Shown here: in pieces, positions 10,606 to 24,000 of the stretch | How the letters are laid out: every line of letters starts with the position of its first letter | How positions within the stretch are numbered: the first letter of the stretch is position 1 | Assembly: GCA_022885665.1 (NCBI GenBank) | Contig: JAGQDJ010000009.1 | Location: 248,001-312,000, forward strand | From: Triops longicaudatus | Lineage: Eukaryota > Arthropoda > Branchiopoda > Notostraca > Triopsidae | Direction of reading: 5' to 3' | Length of the DNA stretch: 64,000 nucleotides | The notes under the pieces: model-generated | Seen by the model: the letters and a program-made list of their open reading frames with translations, nothing else | Database searches by the model: none | Told to the model about the DNA's origin: nothing | Program-made: the position numbers and the translations under genes

Positions 10606-12535
10606 AGCGACAAAATCGTCGTTAGAACTTCTTCTTTTCATAACAATTCCCTCCCCTTTTCGTTGTTAGTTTGTAGCCTCTCAAGAATGGTTATTATTGG
10701 CCAGTAATAACTTCAGAACCTAATTTGAGCTCGTTGCCTGGATTCGACCTGCACACCTGGCTCCTAGTTGTCGCTCGTTGGTTAGCAAAAGTCTGTGCAT
10801 TGTTGTGTTTTATTTTACTGTAGGTTTCATTAGTTGACTTGGTATCGCAGTCTTAAAAAACGGCTGCTATTATGTTTCTGTATACTTTTGTTTCAGTTTC
10901 TTTTCCTTGTCGTTAGACATATTAGTGCATGAGGTCGCTAAAGCATCTTGCTGGGGATCTTTAGAATGAATGGGGGCGGAGGAGGGTAGTTGGGTCACGA
11001 TACGGGCAAGGGGAATATTGAGTGATGAACTCTGTATTGTCTCGAAATATTGAAATGTCACATGCGTTCGGAGAGGGCAAAAAACTAACTGGGTGGTCAT
11101 CGTCATTGTGTTAATTTTCTATGGGATCGTGGTACTGAAGAGGTTTTCTATTTTTGATACTAACCCACTGTTAAGATGTGTGTTTTGTGGTGTGTTGTAT
11201 GAATTGGTAAAGAACAGGGTTGTGGCCCTCCACATGCCAAGAAAAAGTGCAACTGACCTTCGGTAATACACCCTTCAGCACCCTCGATGTAGTTGTGCTA
11301 TCGTAGAGTTCGACTTGCAATCGTTGCACGTGCCTATCTCGGTTTTTGTTTCGCAAGATGCCAGCCAAAAAAATCCCCCCTTGTACCCACTGTCCACGTC
11401 ATATCTAAAAGGAGAGAACTGTCACCCCTAGTTTTAGTACGAATTCGTTAGCTGTTGCGGTTAGCTTTGACGTAAGAGCGCTGGCAGCGAAAAACTCTGC
11501 TTAAGCGGTCTCAAATTCTATTCGCAACGGCAGTTGAGATATCTTACGTTTCTTTACCGACGCTCATGAAAGAAAGTCCAGTGCTTATTTTAAACGGCAG
11601 AAAATAGAAATGGCACTATTCAATGCATGAAGCCGTACATTTCACGCAACCCCAGTTCTTATTTGGCCCCCGCGCCAAGACGGAATCCTTCCGTATACGA
11701 GTAATCGAGTTAGTCATCTTGTCTAAGGAGCCTACCAAATAGGCAGTAATTGACCTTTTACAAATTTGTCTTGTCCACCGAAAGCTTCACTTCCTCAAAA
11801 GCAAAAAACCTATCACAAGAAAGCGTTTTTTGTTTATTTTTTCTTTCGTCGGGAAGTTTTTCTGGTTTTGTGTTAGGGAGTGTTGGCAGCTGGGAAGAGA
11901 GGACTTTACTAGCAGGAAATATTTTTTTCGTTTTTTTCCAGTTTCATTTTATTATTTGTTGAACGAAAAGCGGCAGAGGGAGTGAAAGAAACCCGAGCAA
12001 AAGGGAGAAAAGGGTCGAGTTTTCGAGTTACCAAGCGCAAAGCCGATCCCGACGAGAATTTGTGACGCACGTAGATTCAGGTTTACGCTGGGTTTCAGTT
12101 CAACAGCAGACATGGAAAGGAAAGGACCCGGCTACGTTTAGGTTCTAGTTGTGCATCTTTCATTATATACAGACCGCTTATTTTGCGCTTATTCAGTGCA
12201 CGGAAGACAATCGGGGTCGTGATTTCTTTGGAGAAGAGCCTACAGTTGGGAAATATCCGTTGTTGTTTTCCATCAAAAGTCTCGTTGGCTAGCGTGGACT
12301 TCGGCAGTGCCTATTGAGGATCAGAACGCAAAACGTTTGTGTTTGGTTTTGTTCTTTTCCCTAGCTGAGAGCGAGAAAAACTTTCAATGCGAATTACGTC
12401 AACTGCCAAACCAAACCATTATATCCTGTTGCTGAAATCGTTGGCATAGCCCTTGCTCATTAGAAGGCTCTCTCTCTTGTCTGACGAGCGTTCTGTCGCT
12501 AAGTTTTCGTCCGTTCTGTTTTATTTACTTGGAGC
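10606..12535. other. Intergenic region, gene-free, with a possible promoter near 12164
   Basis: No ORF here has a recognisable product or paired splice sites. A TATA-like TATATAC at 12164-12170 is followed about 25 nt later by TTCAGTGC, an initiator-like site, some 340 nt upstream of the next gene's ATG. This is the best promoter candidate but is weak on its own. Confidence 0.4.
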
Positions 12536-14673
12536 ATGGCCAATCTTGTTGTGCCAGTTTGTGGTAAGTTAACCATCTTTTCGAAACCAATCCACTTTTA
12601 GTTAATATTCCCTGTCTAAAGTCGTTAATAGCCGCATTGGTGTGGTTTATCCTAAATTTAACTCGTTTAAGCTGTTATGTCTTTTCACTGATGGAAATGA
12701 GTCACGTGCTTTGCCTCCGGGCTCGTTGCCCATTCAAGACGCCGTAAACTGTGATTTACAAGACCTAATTTGCCTTGCGGTGTCGTATACCCATCTTAAC
12801 TGGGAGTTCTTTTATAATGTACTTACGGCAACTGTTGTGACAATTCCTTTCTTTCACCGAGTTTATTTTAAACGCGATGTTGCGACCACAAGTCTGATAA
12901 AGCACCGTATAATAGAAACCTTGTCTGCCTTTATTATCATCTTTTTTATCTACCGGCCAAAAGAGCAAGTCCCTTTTTACTGAACCCAACTCCGGTTCAA
13001 GATTGAAGCAGGTGCTTCAATGTCCCGAGAGTTAGACTCAAGTAAAGCGAAAAGCATGGTGAACGAAAGTTTCGAGACCCGAAACGTGCTGTCGAGCGAT
13101 TTTTCTGTCGGTTTTGTTGGGGGACATTGTTAAAACGGTGCTAATCAATGGCGAACCACTAAAGACAGCCCCTACTCCTTGCTTTTCTATCGTCAGCATT
13201 GACGTATGTGCTCGTGCTCCCGAGCTGGCATACACCTTATTCTCATACCTACCGGTTTTCCTCCCATATCGAGAAAGCTTTATAGGACCTAATAAAGCTT
13301 ACTACCCGACTAAGGAAGTTTCTGGGGTTGCTCGTTAAATCAGATGTCAATCCATAACCTCGGTTACTAACCTAAGCCATAATAAGTTCTGTAATCAAAC
13401 CGACTGTTCAGAAATGATACCTAACCTCCCATTAACGGCTCCCTGACTCCCCTAATTGGAACATATGAGGTACAGACATGTATAAAGCTTTCGCTATAAA
13501 CGTGGTTATGTAAGCTATTACTAATACGCTTACTTTGTATCATTCCAGGAGCTGAAGCTGCAAGTATCGGATTAGGGAACAATGAAGGATCTATTCGACC
13601 TAAACTTCAGCCTTCTGTCAGGTAATTAACTATACTTATTAATTGCCTTTATTTTATTCACTTTTAACTTTAAGGTTTTTTGTTATTAATATTTAACATT
13701 TTAACTTGTGTTTCCTGCTCCGTGTAGTATTGTGGTCGACGATGTGGACGGAACGGAAGCTGCTGACCCGGCTCCCGTGGTAGCGAACGAGGAGGAAGTA
13801 TTCGATGACCAAACCGAAGCGCGCTCTGATATTAGCAATGGTTCACGTGGCTCCACGCGGGAAGAGAGCGATGCAAAACTCCAGCTAATCAAGGTAATTT
13901 CGCGTTGTCTCGAGCTGTCGCAACCTCGTTAAGGTCCTGAACTCTAGGCAAGACAGTACGAAAGCTTAGACCTAAGTCACGTCCTTCATTTTTAAACAAC
14001 GCACTATAAACAGATTTTTTAAAAAATGAATGTGATGGTGAAAATGGAGACAATAAATTGAGTATATCAAGAAAGGTTTCGGCGTTGATTTTTTTTTCAA
14101 TTAAACTGAAACCTACGTAGGGCCAAAGTGCTATTGCTAGCGAAATGGACTGACAAAACTCATCAACGGGGGAAAAGCTGAAGTTGATGCATGATTGGCG
14201 TGATTGTCGGTAACCCACACGGGAGTTGTTTGTCTTTGTCCTCTTCTTTCATCTTTTATTTGTTTCCCGAAATGTCTGCATTAGTTCATGCGTGCCTACT
14301 TCTATCACGAGAATCGGCAGGTGGATTGCCGTAATCTGAGCGGAATTCCTCACAGAAGAATGTCTCTCCTCGGGTTTCACATATAATGCTGCGTCCTTTG
14401 CGTGCATAGCGGGCTAATTCGGGTACTAATCCTTTTTTATTTTATTTTTTATTTTTTTAGGAAGAAATCCGCATGCGGCGTGACGGATTTGCCAAGTTGC
14501 TAGATGAGCATGAACAAGTTGTGCAAGAATTGAGGAGAATTGAAAGTTCCGGGGACCTTAATACCTTGGCTAATGAAGGGGAAGCAGACACCTATGGAAA
14601 TTTGCCAACATCACATGCCGAGCCAGAAGTAGAAAAGCAGCCTGCTTTGACTCCTCAAGTACCAGCGAACTGA
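12536..14673 (+). CDS. Small acidic protein with a charged helix, unrecognised
   Basis: Four exons: 12536-12563, 13549-13621, 13728-13893, 14461-14673 (TGA 14671-14673), totalling 160 codons including the stop. Donors (GTAAGT, GTAATT, GTAATT) and acceptors (CCAG, GTAG, TTTTTTTAG) are good and all phases agree (1, 2, 0). The protein starts MANLVVPVCG, has an acidic, low-complexity middle with IVVDDVDG and Ser/Arg-rich SDISNGSRGSTRE, then one highly charged segment, KLLDEHEQVVQELRRIE at about residues 97-113, which should form an amphipathic or coiled-coil helix. The end is Pro/Glu-rich. No signal peptide or membrane segment. I do not recognise the family. The 9-residue first exon is the least certain part; another upstream start is possible. 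Confidence 0.72.
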
Positions 14674-17600
14674 ATGAGAGCTACAAATATATACGCTATA
14701 CATCGTTTAACTTAATTTTTGTTGAAATCTTTGTAAAATGGTTCTTGAAATGTAAAGAAAAAAATGAAGAAAAAAATCTAAATCGTCGCGTTTCCTTACA
14801 AAGCAATTGCCCTGAAAAACATTGTCAGCGGATCAAATGGTTTTCGAATTTAAAAAAATCCTTAATTATTCGTACATTATTAGTTCCAGCCAAATTATTT
14901 ATGAACACAAATTCATTTAACTCCTCAGATATTCTCGTTTAATTCTTCTAATACTGGCTTTCCATTGTATTGCGAAGTACGAAGCGAAGAGTTTACATAT
15001 CAGCGCTTATTTGATGTGATGCAGTGCCACACCTATAACGACAAAGAGTGGGACGCTGCACGCCACTGGGTCCCAGCTTACAGGAGCTAACGAAAAAGGT
15101 TATCGAATGTATTGCACTTACGCACTAATGACCTTCCTTGCGTAGACAACGCGTTCTGCAACTACCCAGTCAAACCGAAGAATGAAGAACGACGGACTTG
15201 TACTATTCTTAAAGCCACTTCGCATGTAGCTACTTCTTAAGACGGTTTCTGTATTCGCCAAGGCTTCACGTGCATTGCCATATAGTTGCAGTATTGCGGG
15301 CGCTAAATCATAACAACAAAAATGCACTATATGTCATATTTTCTTTCATTGACTGCAAAACTTTACATTGTTCGTTTTAATTTTTAGTCTATTTATGCTA
15401 TCCCCGGGGTACGACACAATTTTTTTAATCCCATAAAGAATAACGCTAAAAGGGGACGATATAATTTCTAATTATATGCTCCTCCAGATTTCTTCTACCC
15501 GATTTTAGCCCCCGCTGCGAATTTATATCACATATTTACTGCAGAAATATGTGCTGCATTACTCGTCTTCATGGCTGTTAAAAAAATTTTTTGCCATCTG
15601 TTGGCCAGACTGACGACTTCTCTCGTGTTTGTGCTGCGGTATGGCACAAAATCGCTGTACAGGGTATTAGTTTTTACTAGTATTTCAGAGATGGCGTACG
15701 CACTGGTTTTTGGATCTTTGTTTCGGAGGTTGGTTATCCGGATTTAAATCGCACGAATCGGGCTTCGCCAGTGCGTCCTACTCTAAATTCATTCGAACTT
15801 TTTAACACTTTCTGAATTAAGTTTTAAATCTTCCGTTTCTGAGGTAAAATGACAAAGCCTGTGAGTGTCTTAACCAAAGCAATGAGTAAACAAAAACTTC
15901 TAATTAAATTTTTCCCTTTTTTAAAGTCTCGGCGACTGCTGTCTCACTCTCTCTGACATTTTCGCATTACATGTAAGTGGAAAAATCTCGTACAGCGGCA
16001 GTGAGCTAAGGTCGGATCAGGCCAATTAAAAAGAAATCAACTCGGACGTTTCCTTGGGTATTTACTAATTTCAGCTATCCTTTCGTGAGTCGAAGAGCGA
16101 ATTTACAGACGTAAAGACTTTTTTCTTACTCTATTCAATAACGTAGTTACCTGCAATGATCCGCCTTTGAGCAATAAATTTTGCGAAACTTCGAATGTGA
16201 ACTTTTTTTCTCGACAAAACTTGGAATAATCCATAGAGGTAAGAGAAGTTTACACCGCTAAGTAAACTGAACGCAATGGTCGAACGAAACAGCACGACAA
16301 GAGCTGGAAAGATATAGCAGTATATGTAATGCGTGGGAGTTCACTAATTTTGAGGAGAGTGAAGCTTTTGCCTGTTGTCTACAATTGGCATGATCTTTAT
16401 TGTGTTGGGCTGATCTAGTCGACTTCTTGCTTATAAGAATTACCGCCGTATCACTGTTATTTCTATGTCTGTAGGTCACACATAACTCTGTGCTGACCCA
16501 GTGAAATCTGATCGCGAATAATGACAGATTGTTGCGTCGTAGGATTAGGGGCGCATCAACTCCTTTATATGGGGAAGACTGTTACTAAGGCCATATTAGG
16601 GCACCTTACGCGTGACGTAGCCTACTCGTGTGCACGCTAGTAACGCTTTCGAAAACCTCAAAAATCTTATCAGATAATTCTTCAAGACAAACACGTTGTC
16701 CCCTCAAATGACTCCCCTATAAGCTTAAACTTTTCCGTCAAAGAATTTAAGATAACTCGTTCACTTCATTCGAGTGTCTTACGAGAGTTTGAAGTATTAC
16801 AACTCCTGAATAACTTCGTTATTGCCGGTTACCTGCTGTGGACAATTCTGTGCATTGAAACTGGAAAGCTAATACGTGATTATCAACAAGCTCGGTAAAC
16901 TGATTTTCAACCCTTTTTATTCGGTCTTTTCTTCCTTGTTAATTGAAGTTATAATTCTAACAACGTTGGCTCCATTTACTTTCTTACAAATCGAAATAAA
17001 ATTCCCATGCTTATTCATCTGATTTCTGACATGTTCTATCATGTTGTCTATCCTATTTGGTACACTTTTTATACGATGTATGCTTCACTTCTACACAAAG
17101 TTTTTGATCGACTTTTGTAGCTTTTACTTGATTTGCTTAAAAGGCAAGCCCTAAATGCGAAAAGCGTGTTGAATATACGAATTGCAACGAAGCGTACTTG
17201 ATTCACTTCCAGCATTCATACAACTCTAAGTCACGGGTCTTCGCTATGGAACTGCCACTAGTTTGGTCCTTTTAAAACCGAGGTCTGTTTGCAGATTCAC
17301 TTGCAAAACATAAACACCAGAAGGCTATTAAGCTCAGCAAGTGCACACCAGCCACATATTGCGAAGGCAAATTTTTTGGGAAACCTTGTTACCCGCCCGC
17401 ATGACCTCCTTTACAACTTAGATATTTATCGTCAACACTCGTAACAACCCACATAACATTGCTCCTAGTACGCTAGGAAAGGCCTGGAGGGCGTTAGAGC
17501 CTCTACGGGAGCACGCAAGTCTACTGCAAACAGAAATATCAACCTTCGGTTCCCGGAAAAATCAGCCTGGTTTTATAGCTAGTGTATATACCCATGGCAC

Positions 17601-20600
17601 CAGTATTACTGCTTCAGTCGTGCTAGCAACAATACATAGCACGCGCCGCTGCTATTACACACGTCGTGCCAACCCGTGACTTTCCCCAATGGATTTTACG
17701 TTGAGACAGTCGTTTCAAAATTAATCGCTGGAAACATTGTACTCCTTCGTGTGTAGTTTTCATGCTAGTCTTCACATTATCTACTCGACTGTGAAGATTA
17801 TATAACTCACGATTTTCGTGTTCATACGAAAAAAGAAAAAATTGCAAAAAAAACTAACAAAAGTAGTGTAAAATGTTACTTTCGTGGGTGAATTTTTATA
17901 CTTCTAACGCGAAACGTAAAACTTAAGACGTCCAACGTTTTTACCCAACCGTATAATTATCGTTTCGAAAGAACCTGGATACCCGGCAACTTAGTTACAA
18001 CTTGGATTCCACTCATTGTATTCAGGTAAAACTTACGTTAATGGAGTTGTGAACTTAGTAACAGCTTTAGGAATTGTAATGGATTCCAGCGCGGTCTGGC
18101 ATTCCAACTTGAGATTGTCTCCTCTATTACACAGAGGAATAAGGTTTCTAGCGATTGCAATCTCAGCACCGCTTACGAAAAGTAATTTACTGTCTCCGAG
18201 ATGACACTGGGTAAAATGAAACTAGGCTTCCCCTGAAAGTTCCATATAGAATTCGTAAAACACCTGTTGATACAGAATTGATTACACGAGTATCGTGGTA
18301 CCCGCAAGTGGAAAGAGGAACGAGACTATCGGTGGCATTTTCCTAAGCCCACATCCCATTTATATTAATGGTACACACTTACAGCACGTGCTTGTTGTTG
18401 AAAGAGGATAAGGGCAAGAAGAACTTGAGATGTGTTGAGGGAGGTTGAGAGGGGACCCCCGCATATTGTCATGCAGAGCGGATAGCTTTAGGTTGTGTTC
18501 AAACAGTGGCTGGCCGTAACCTAAATTTTTATCAGCAACAATGGCAAGACCGCCTAAATAGCACAGGCAAAACCAGGGACTCCGACACAGATAAGCAACA
18601 ATCCTATCCTAAAAGCCCTCTCGATTGATGCGACTACCAGGACTAAAGAAGATGTGGAGTAGAAGTAGTGTAGAAAGCTAATTAACGCCAGCAGGCTGGG
18701 ATGCGAGTGACCTCTTTACCAGCTTCACGTTCTTCATTACTGTATTCTCACGGCGTCTGTGAAGAGCAGAGATGAATTTATCGAGGCGCAATTTTTTCTC
18801 TAGTATCCTTCTCCTATGGTGGGCACCACTCGCGAGAACGAATCTAATGGATGTGTCCATAGAAGTTACCATGCAACTGGAGAAAAAATGGATAAAACCA
18901 GTTCAGAGCGTATGTGTATATACGCGACCGTCACTGCTTACTCTTTATCCAAAACTGTTTACATAACAATTAACACCTCAGCTCCCAAGTCAGTAACTTT
19001 TCTATTTAGCGTTCAGTAGATATGCATTCCCATATGGTGTAATTTAGTTATATTTTACCGCTTATGCTCAAGCTAGAGGAGAAAAGGGACAGTTTGGACA
19101 CAGGACAACTTAGACAAAAATTATACAACCTACACCAATATCTAATAGCTCTAAATTATCGGGGCTATAGCAAATAAGAAGCACAATAAAGGGGATTTAT
19201 ATGGAAGGAAATGACATAAATATGATTTCGCCTGTTTTTTTTCTCCAAAAATTGGCCCTGTTAATTTACTTAAATTGTAATTTTCATTGTATTTTTCGTT
19301 TAATGTGTATAAGTGGTGCTCCGTGAAGTCAAATGAAGAAATTGAACTTTAATTAAAAGTTTATTTAGATGAAATCCCGATCTAAAGCATTATTAGAGGA
19401 AAGCAGTTTAGTAAAATAATGTTATGGAGAAAATGGTAGACAATAAACAAAAAATGTATAAGCTTTGTACAAGTTTCCTATAGTAATATGCACGAAGCAT
19501 AGAGAGTAATAATGTGTCGGCACGAATCGGACAAAAGTGATTTATAAGAAAATAGCAATTCTTTTCACGCATATAGAGTTTTAAATCGTTTTAATAATGA
19601 TTTATTCATAGATTTTCCCTTAGATATTTTAAGTCGTACAGTAAAAATTTTAAATAAATTAATAGAGTTAAGGAGTGATTTGTAATATATAAGTTGATGT
19701 TGGAATTATTCTAATGAATTAATCGGAATTGATATTATGGGACTAACTTTACTACTACAAACAATTTAAATATTATAGAAAATTTAAATATCATAAGAAA
19801 GGAAAAGGAAATATTATTGTAATTTAAATGTCATAATTGTAAAACATACAGTTGCTTATAGGTTTTATTAAGTTCTCTTGTTTACCAATGAAACAAAACT
19901 TTACATGGGTAGACAAGAACTAACGTTACACGACGTTCTTTGCCTGATCCAGTCCATTCAACAACTCCTAACGCTCGAGAACAAAACAAATATTTCCTTC
20001 TATGGAACAGACTATTCTTCAACTTTCCCAATTACTGGAATAAAATAGCAAATATGAAACTAGCACAAATAATCATTTCTAATGGTTTTCTCCTAGTTTA
20101 ATATTTAATATACCCTTCTTCCCAATTAAGAATATTTTGAACATAAGTATACAGTTTCAGATTAGTTTCTTTTGTATACTAACTAAAACATTCCAAACCG
20201 ATGCATAATAAAATTGTTTCAATTATTGCTTTTAATACAGGTATTATTTAACTGGGTTTGATCAAGACAAATTTTCTATTAAATTACGTTTCTCCCACTG
20301 AATAATTAAAAGGTTAAAAAGCTCTAACCTTAGGATTATGGTTGTTTGCGTTTGAAAAGGGCTAAATCAAACTCTTGGTGATGTCATTGGCTTGGTATAA
20401 TACGTCTAAGCCATTAAGCTACCAAAGATGGGTCCTAAATTCGAGTCTAACGACTCAATCACCCATACGAGCCCATCTCTGCGGTAATTCGAGCTACCGT
20501 GTAGGAGAAAAGCATCGCCAGCGAAGGAAAAAAGGGATTAACTCAAAGTATTCGAGCCTTCTTTAACATTCGCATAGGGAGTTCAGTGGCTTATCTCTGT

Positions 20601-21031
20601 TGCGGGCTCTCAAATTGAATGACTGCGAGAAATTGGAATTGCTTTAAAACCCGTTGTGAACCCTAGGAAAAGCTAAACACGGGGAAAAAACGCACATGTC
20701 TGGACTTGAGGGGAGCTTGCTGGGTTGTGTCAACAAACGTGCTCTTTTTTTTCTCAGCTTAATTTTTGGTGGACTAAACTCTCTCCTAAAAATAGGGTAG
20801 CTAAAAAGCCAAAGGAGAGTTATGACAAAGATCCAAGCCTTTAAAACTCTTGTGCCAAAAGCCTAATTTTCCTTTCATTTTCTCTCCGCTATTTCACTCC
20901 TTAGCGACCATTGCCAGCTAAGCCATTTCATTTCTGCCCTTTTTCAACAACCACTGGCGAGATCAGTACTGGGGGGGAGGTTAAAAGCTTAACCACTTGA
21001 ACAACATGTGAACAACTCCGAAAGAGTGAAC
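14674..21031. other. 6.4-kb intergenic region
   Basis: I see no conserved coding exon, tRNA or recognisable transposon. Base composition is ordinary until about 19080. Short frames on both strands have neither paired splice sites nor biased codons. The last few hundred bases before 21032 presumably carry the promoter of the cyclase gene, but I found no convincing TATA box. Confidence 0.5.
19080..20330. other. AT-rich block
   Basis: Roughly 1.2 kb clearly more A/T-rich than its surroundings, with many AATTTAAAT, TTAATTA and TTATTA words, ending upstream of the cyclase gene. No unit repeat and no terminal inverted repeats are visible. It could be a scaffold-attachment type region or simply mutational drift. 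Confidence 0.45.
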
Positions 21032-24000
21032 ATGTTCGCCTCACGCCATTGCTCGCTGCCAATTCATTGTTACTCGCTCATCTGGACGGCTTACTTCGTT
21101 CACCAACTTCAACTGGTAGTCCATGCTGACGTGTTTACTCTGGGGTACATCACTGGATCTCTGCGTCGTCCTTGGGACAAAGAATACCCGCGTCCCGGGC
21201 TTTCCATCTCCGGTGAGTGCTTCATCCGTCTTGACTTTTGTCACCCGATCATTGAAGGTTCAAGCTACAGATTTTTGTTGTATCTAATTGGTCATGTCTT
21301 CGACATCCCCAGGTGCCATTTCTTTGGCTGTCGATGAAGTGAAAAAACTGGGCATATTGCCAAATGGTCACGAGCTGGATTTTGTTGTAGCGGAGACGTA
21401 TGGAGAAGAAACCGAGTCCATTCTCCAAACGGCAAGCCTTTGGACGAAAAATATATCGGCCTATATTGGTCCACAAGAAACTTGTGTCACCGAGGCACGA
21501 ATGGCAGCCGCTTTCCAGCTTCCTATGATTTCTTACGTAAGACTAGCTCTCCTTTTTCCTAACTCTTTTGTTTCTATAGTTTACCCTCAGAAAAGCGTGT
21601 ACGGAAAGATAATGGCATATGGACGATTCCATTAAGTTGTGCTTTCCTTCCCCTTTTTCGAGTATTAAAGCTTGTCGCATTTCTTGTCGCAATGGCCACC
21701 AAGGGAGCAAAAAATAAAATAAAAAGGAACCTGGCGAGGACATCATATTTAAGCGAACAAGTTTAGCTCCTAGTCGCGTGGCGTTTCGAGTTTGAGAGCA
21801 GCTTTCCATAACCATAATAAATGTCGAGCAGGCAGATGGTCTGAAAGGATAGTTAGCAACTTTTTTTGTGTCTTTTGCTCAAGACCAAATGAAAACAAAA
21901 CACCCATAATCTGTCGTTTATGAAGCGCTACATTACTGGCCGCCTCACTAGCTATCTCCAAAGCCTTGAAAACGTGATAACTCTTTATGAAGTCGGTATC
22001 AACTTCTGGGTTAGACAAGCCTACAATCGGTTGGCAATATATAGTAGTCTGAACGCAGTGACGGAGCTAGCGTGCATGTTGTGCAATAAAATCTTGCCAT
22101 AACGTACACACAGCGGGACAGTAAAATTTAAGCGTTATAGCGGATTGTACGTAATAGCCAAGCATTACAATAAATGCTTGTTATTTTGCCGGAATGCGTA
22201 ATAGGCCCTGGTTCGTTCTATTGGCGTACGTTATAGCGAGATTTACTGCATATTCTATTCATGATAATTATTCTGTGAAATTATCTTCGAAATATATCGA
22301 ACTATTACTAGTAAAGCTTGAAAAATTCTTTTTAGCAAATTCATAATATCTAGAAAGTGTCTTTGCCAGTTTTTTCCTGAAGTTCTTCCTCTTAAATACG
22401 CGAAAATTGTACAGGACATTACTTTTCGTCATCAGTAATCTAAGAGATGTATTTTAAACAAAATTTAACAGGAAATCTTTTTAATATACTTTTCATGTAA
22501 ACTTTTGCTATTGCAAAACATACTGTCAAAAAATGTTTCCTAAAAATTAAAACGACGTTGTTGGAATCGATGGAAATTTTCCCATGCAATTCAACTATGA
22601 AAGAAAGGGTAGATGTACATCGTTAGAAAAGCAAGAAAAACTCCTTTAATTTAATTCCGTAAGGACGCTTCTGCTAAAAAGTTATTTGGGCTAGTAAATT
22701 AGGCAAGTGGAAGAATATATTTCGAAATATTTATTATTATTATTATTACTATTATTATTATTATTCATAATATTATTATTATTATTATTATTATTTATTT
22801 TAAATTATTTTACAGTTCTGCACTCATTATGAGACGTCTAACAAAAAGCTATTCCCTACGTTCGCTCGTACACGACCTCCGGACACGCAAATCTCCAAGT
22901 CTGTAGCTTCAGTTCTGCTTTATTTTGGTTGGAAAAAAGTGGCCTTTTTGTACAAAAACTCAGAGGACTCCGAGTACAGCACGGTAAAATTAACCTTTGT
23001 CAGCTATGCTACCGTAAGACTCTTGGGAATCTTGTTAAGAGCACGACCATCGTTCACTTAGATTGCAGAGACAATCACATCAACACTGAAAGAAGTTGAC
23101 ATCCAGATAAAATTCAAGAAACCTTGGAACTCGACGTATCACCACGGCTATTTCGACAATCCGTTCCAATCCATCGTCGATGAAACTTTTCAGGATATTC
23201 GAAGTAAGTGTAACCTTTTCTTAGTAACAAAAAAAGACACGTAGACCCTTTAGCTGAAAACAGATACAAAGGAACGCTTATTTCATCGTACTTATAGTCA
23301 CACTATTTTCCTATCCCATTTTGGGGCCCGACTAGCCTAGATCCTCTTTGACAGTTTACTATATGTCCCAATTAATCGAACAGTTACTGAACAAGCGGAT
23401 AGGAGTTTATCCTTTCTTTAACAAACAATTAATCCTTTCACTAGGAAGCTCCTGATTTATTTTCCTTCGCTAACAATGACAAAAGGCTTGCCAAATATAA
23501 CTTCCGTATACGCGCGGAAAAAGCATATAAACCCCAAGTTTTAGCTACATAAGCTTCACTACCGGTTAAGGTAGACAATCAATAGGCATTTACTTGACTT
23601 GCAGGAGTTTTGATTTACCGTCATCTTTTTGGCAAAAATACGGTTAAAACACTGAAAGTCAACTTGCAATAGAGACACCAATAGTACGGAAAAGGAAGGC
23701 TTTTCACCGGCCAAACTTGATGAGGGTTTTCATTGTCCTGTGTTCCTTTTGACTAGATTAATGATTTAAGACCGAGACGCAAAAAATGGAAGGACATGCT
23801 TAGTGCTCCAAGATACTCTTTCTACTCTAATAAACCTCCGCTTGTCATCGACCCGGTTTGCGAAGCGGAACTGGTGTGCAATTTTGCAAAACGGAAACGG
23901 TAGATAAATACGTCATGGAGTTGTTTTGTGTATTGTTGTCATAGTGGAGCGTTAGAATGTATCAAAATGGTTTTCAATATTAAAAAAAACTCCTTCCGGT

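Noticed and set aside
12642..12983. 113-codon frame between exons 1 and 2 of the small acidic gene
   Set aside because: Removed by the intron 12564-13548, whose donor and acceptor are strong; no homology recognised.
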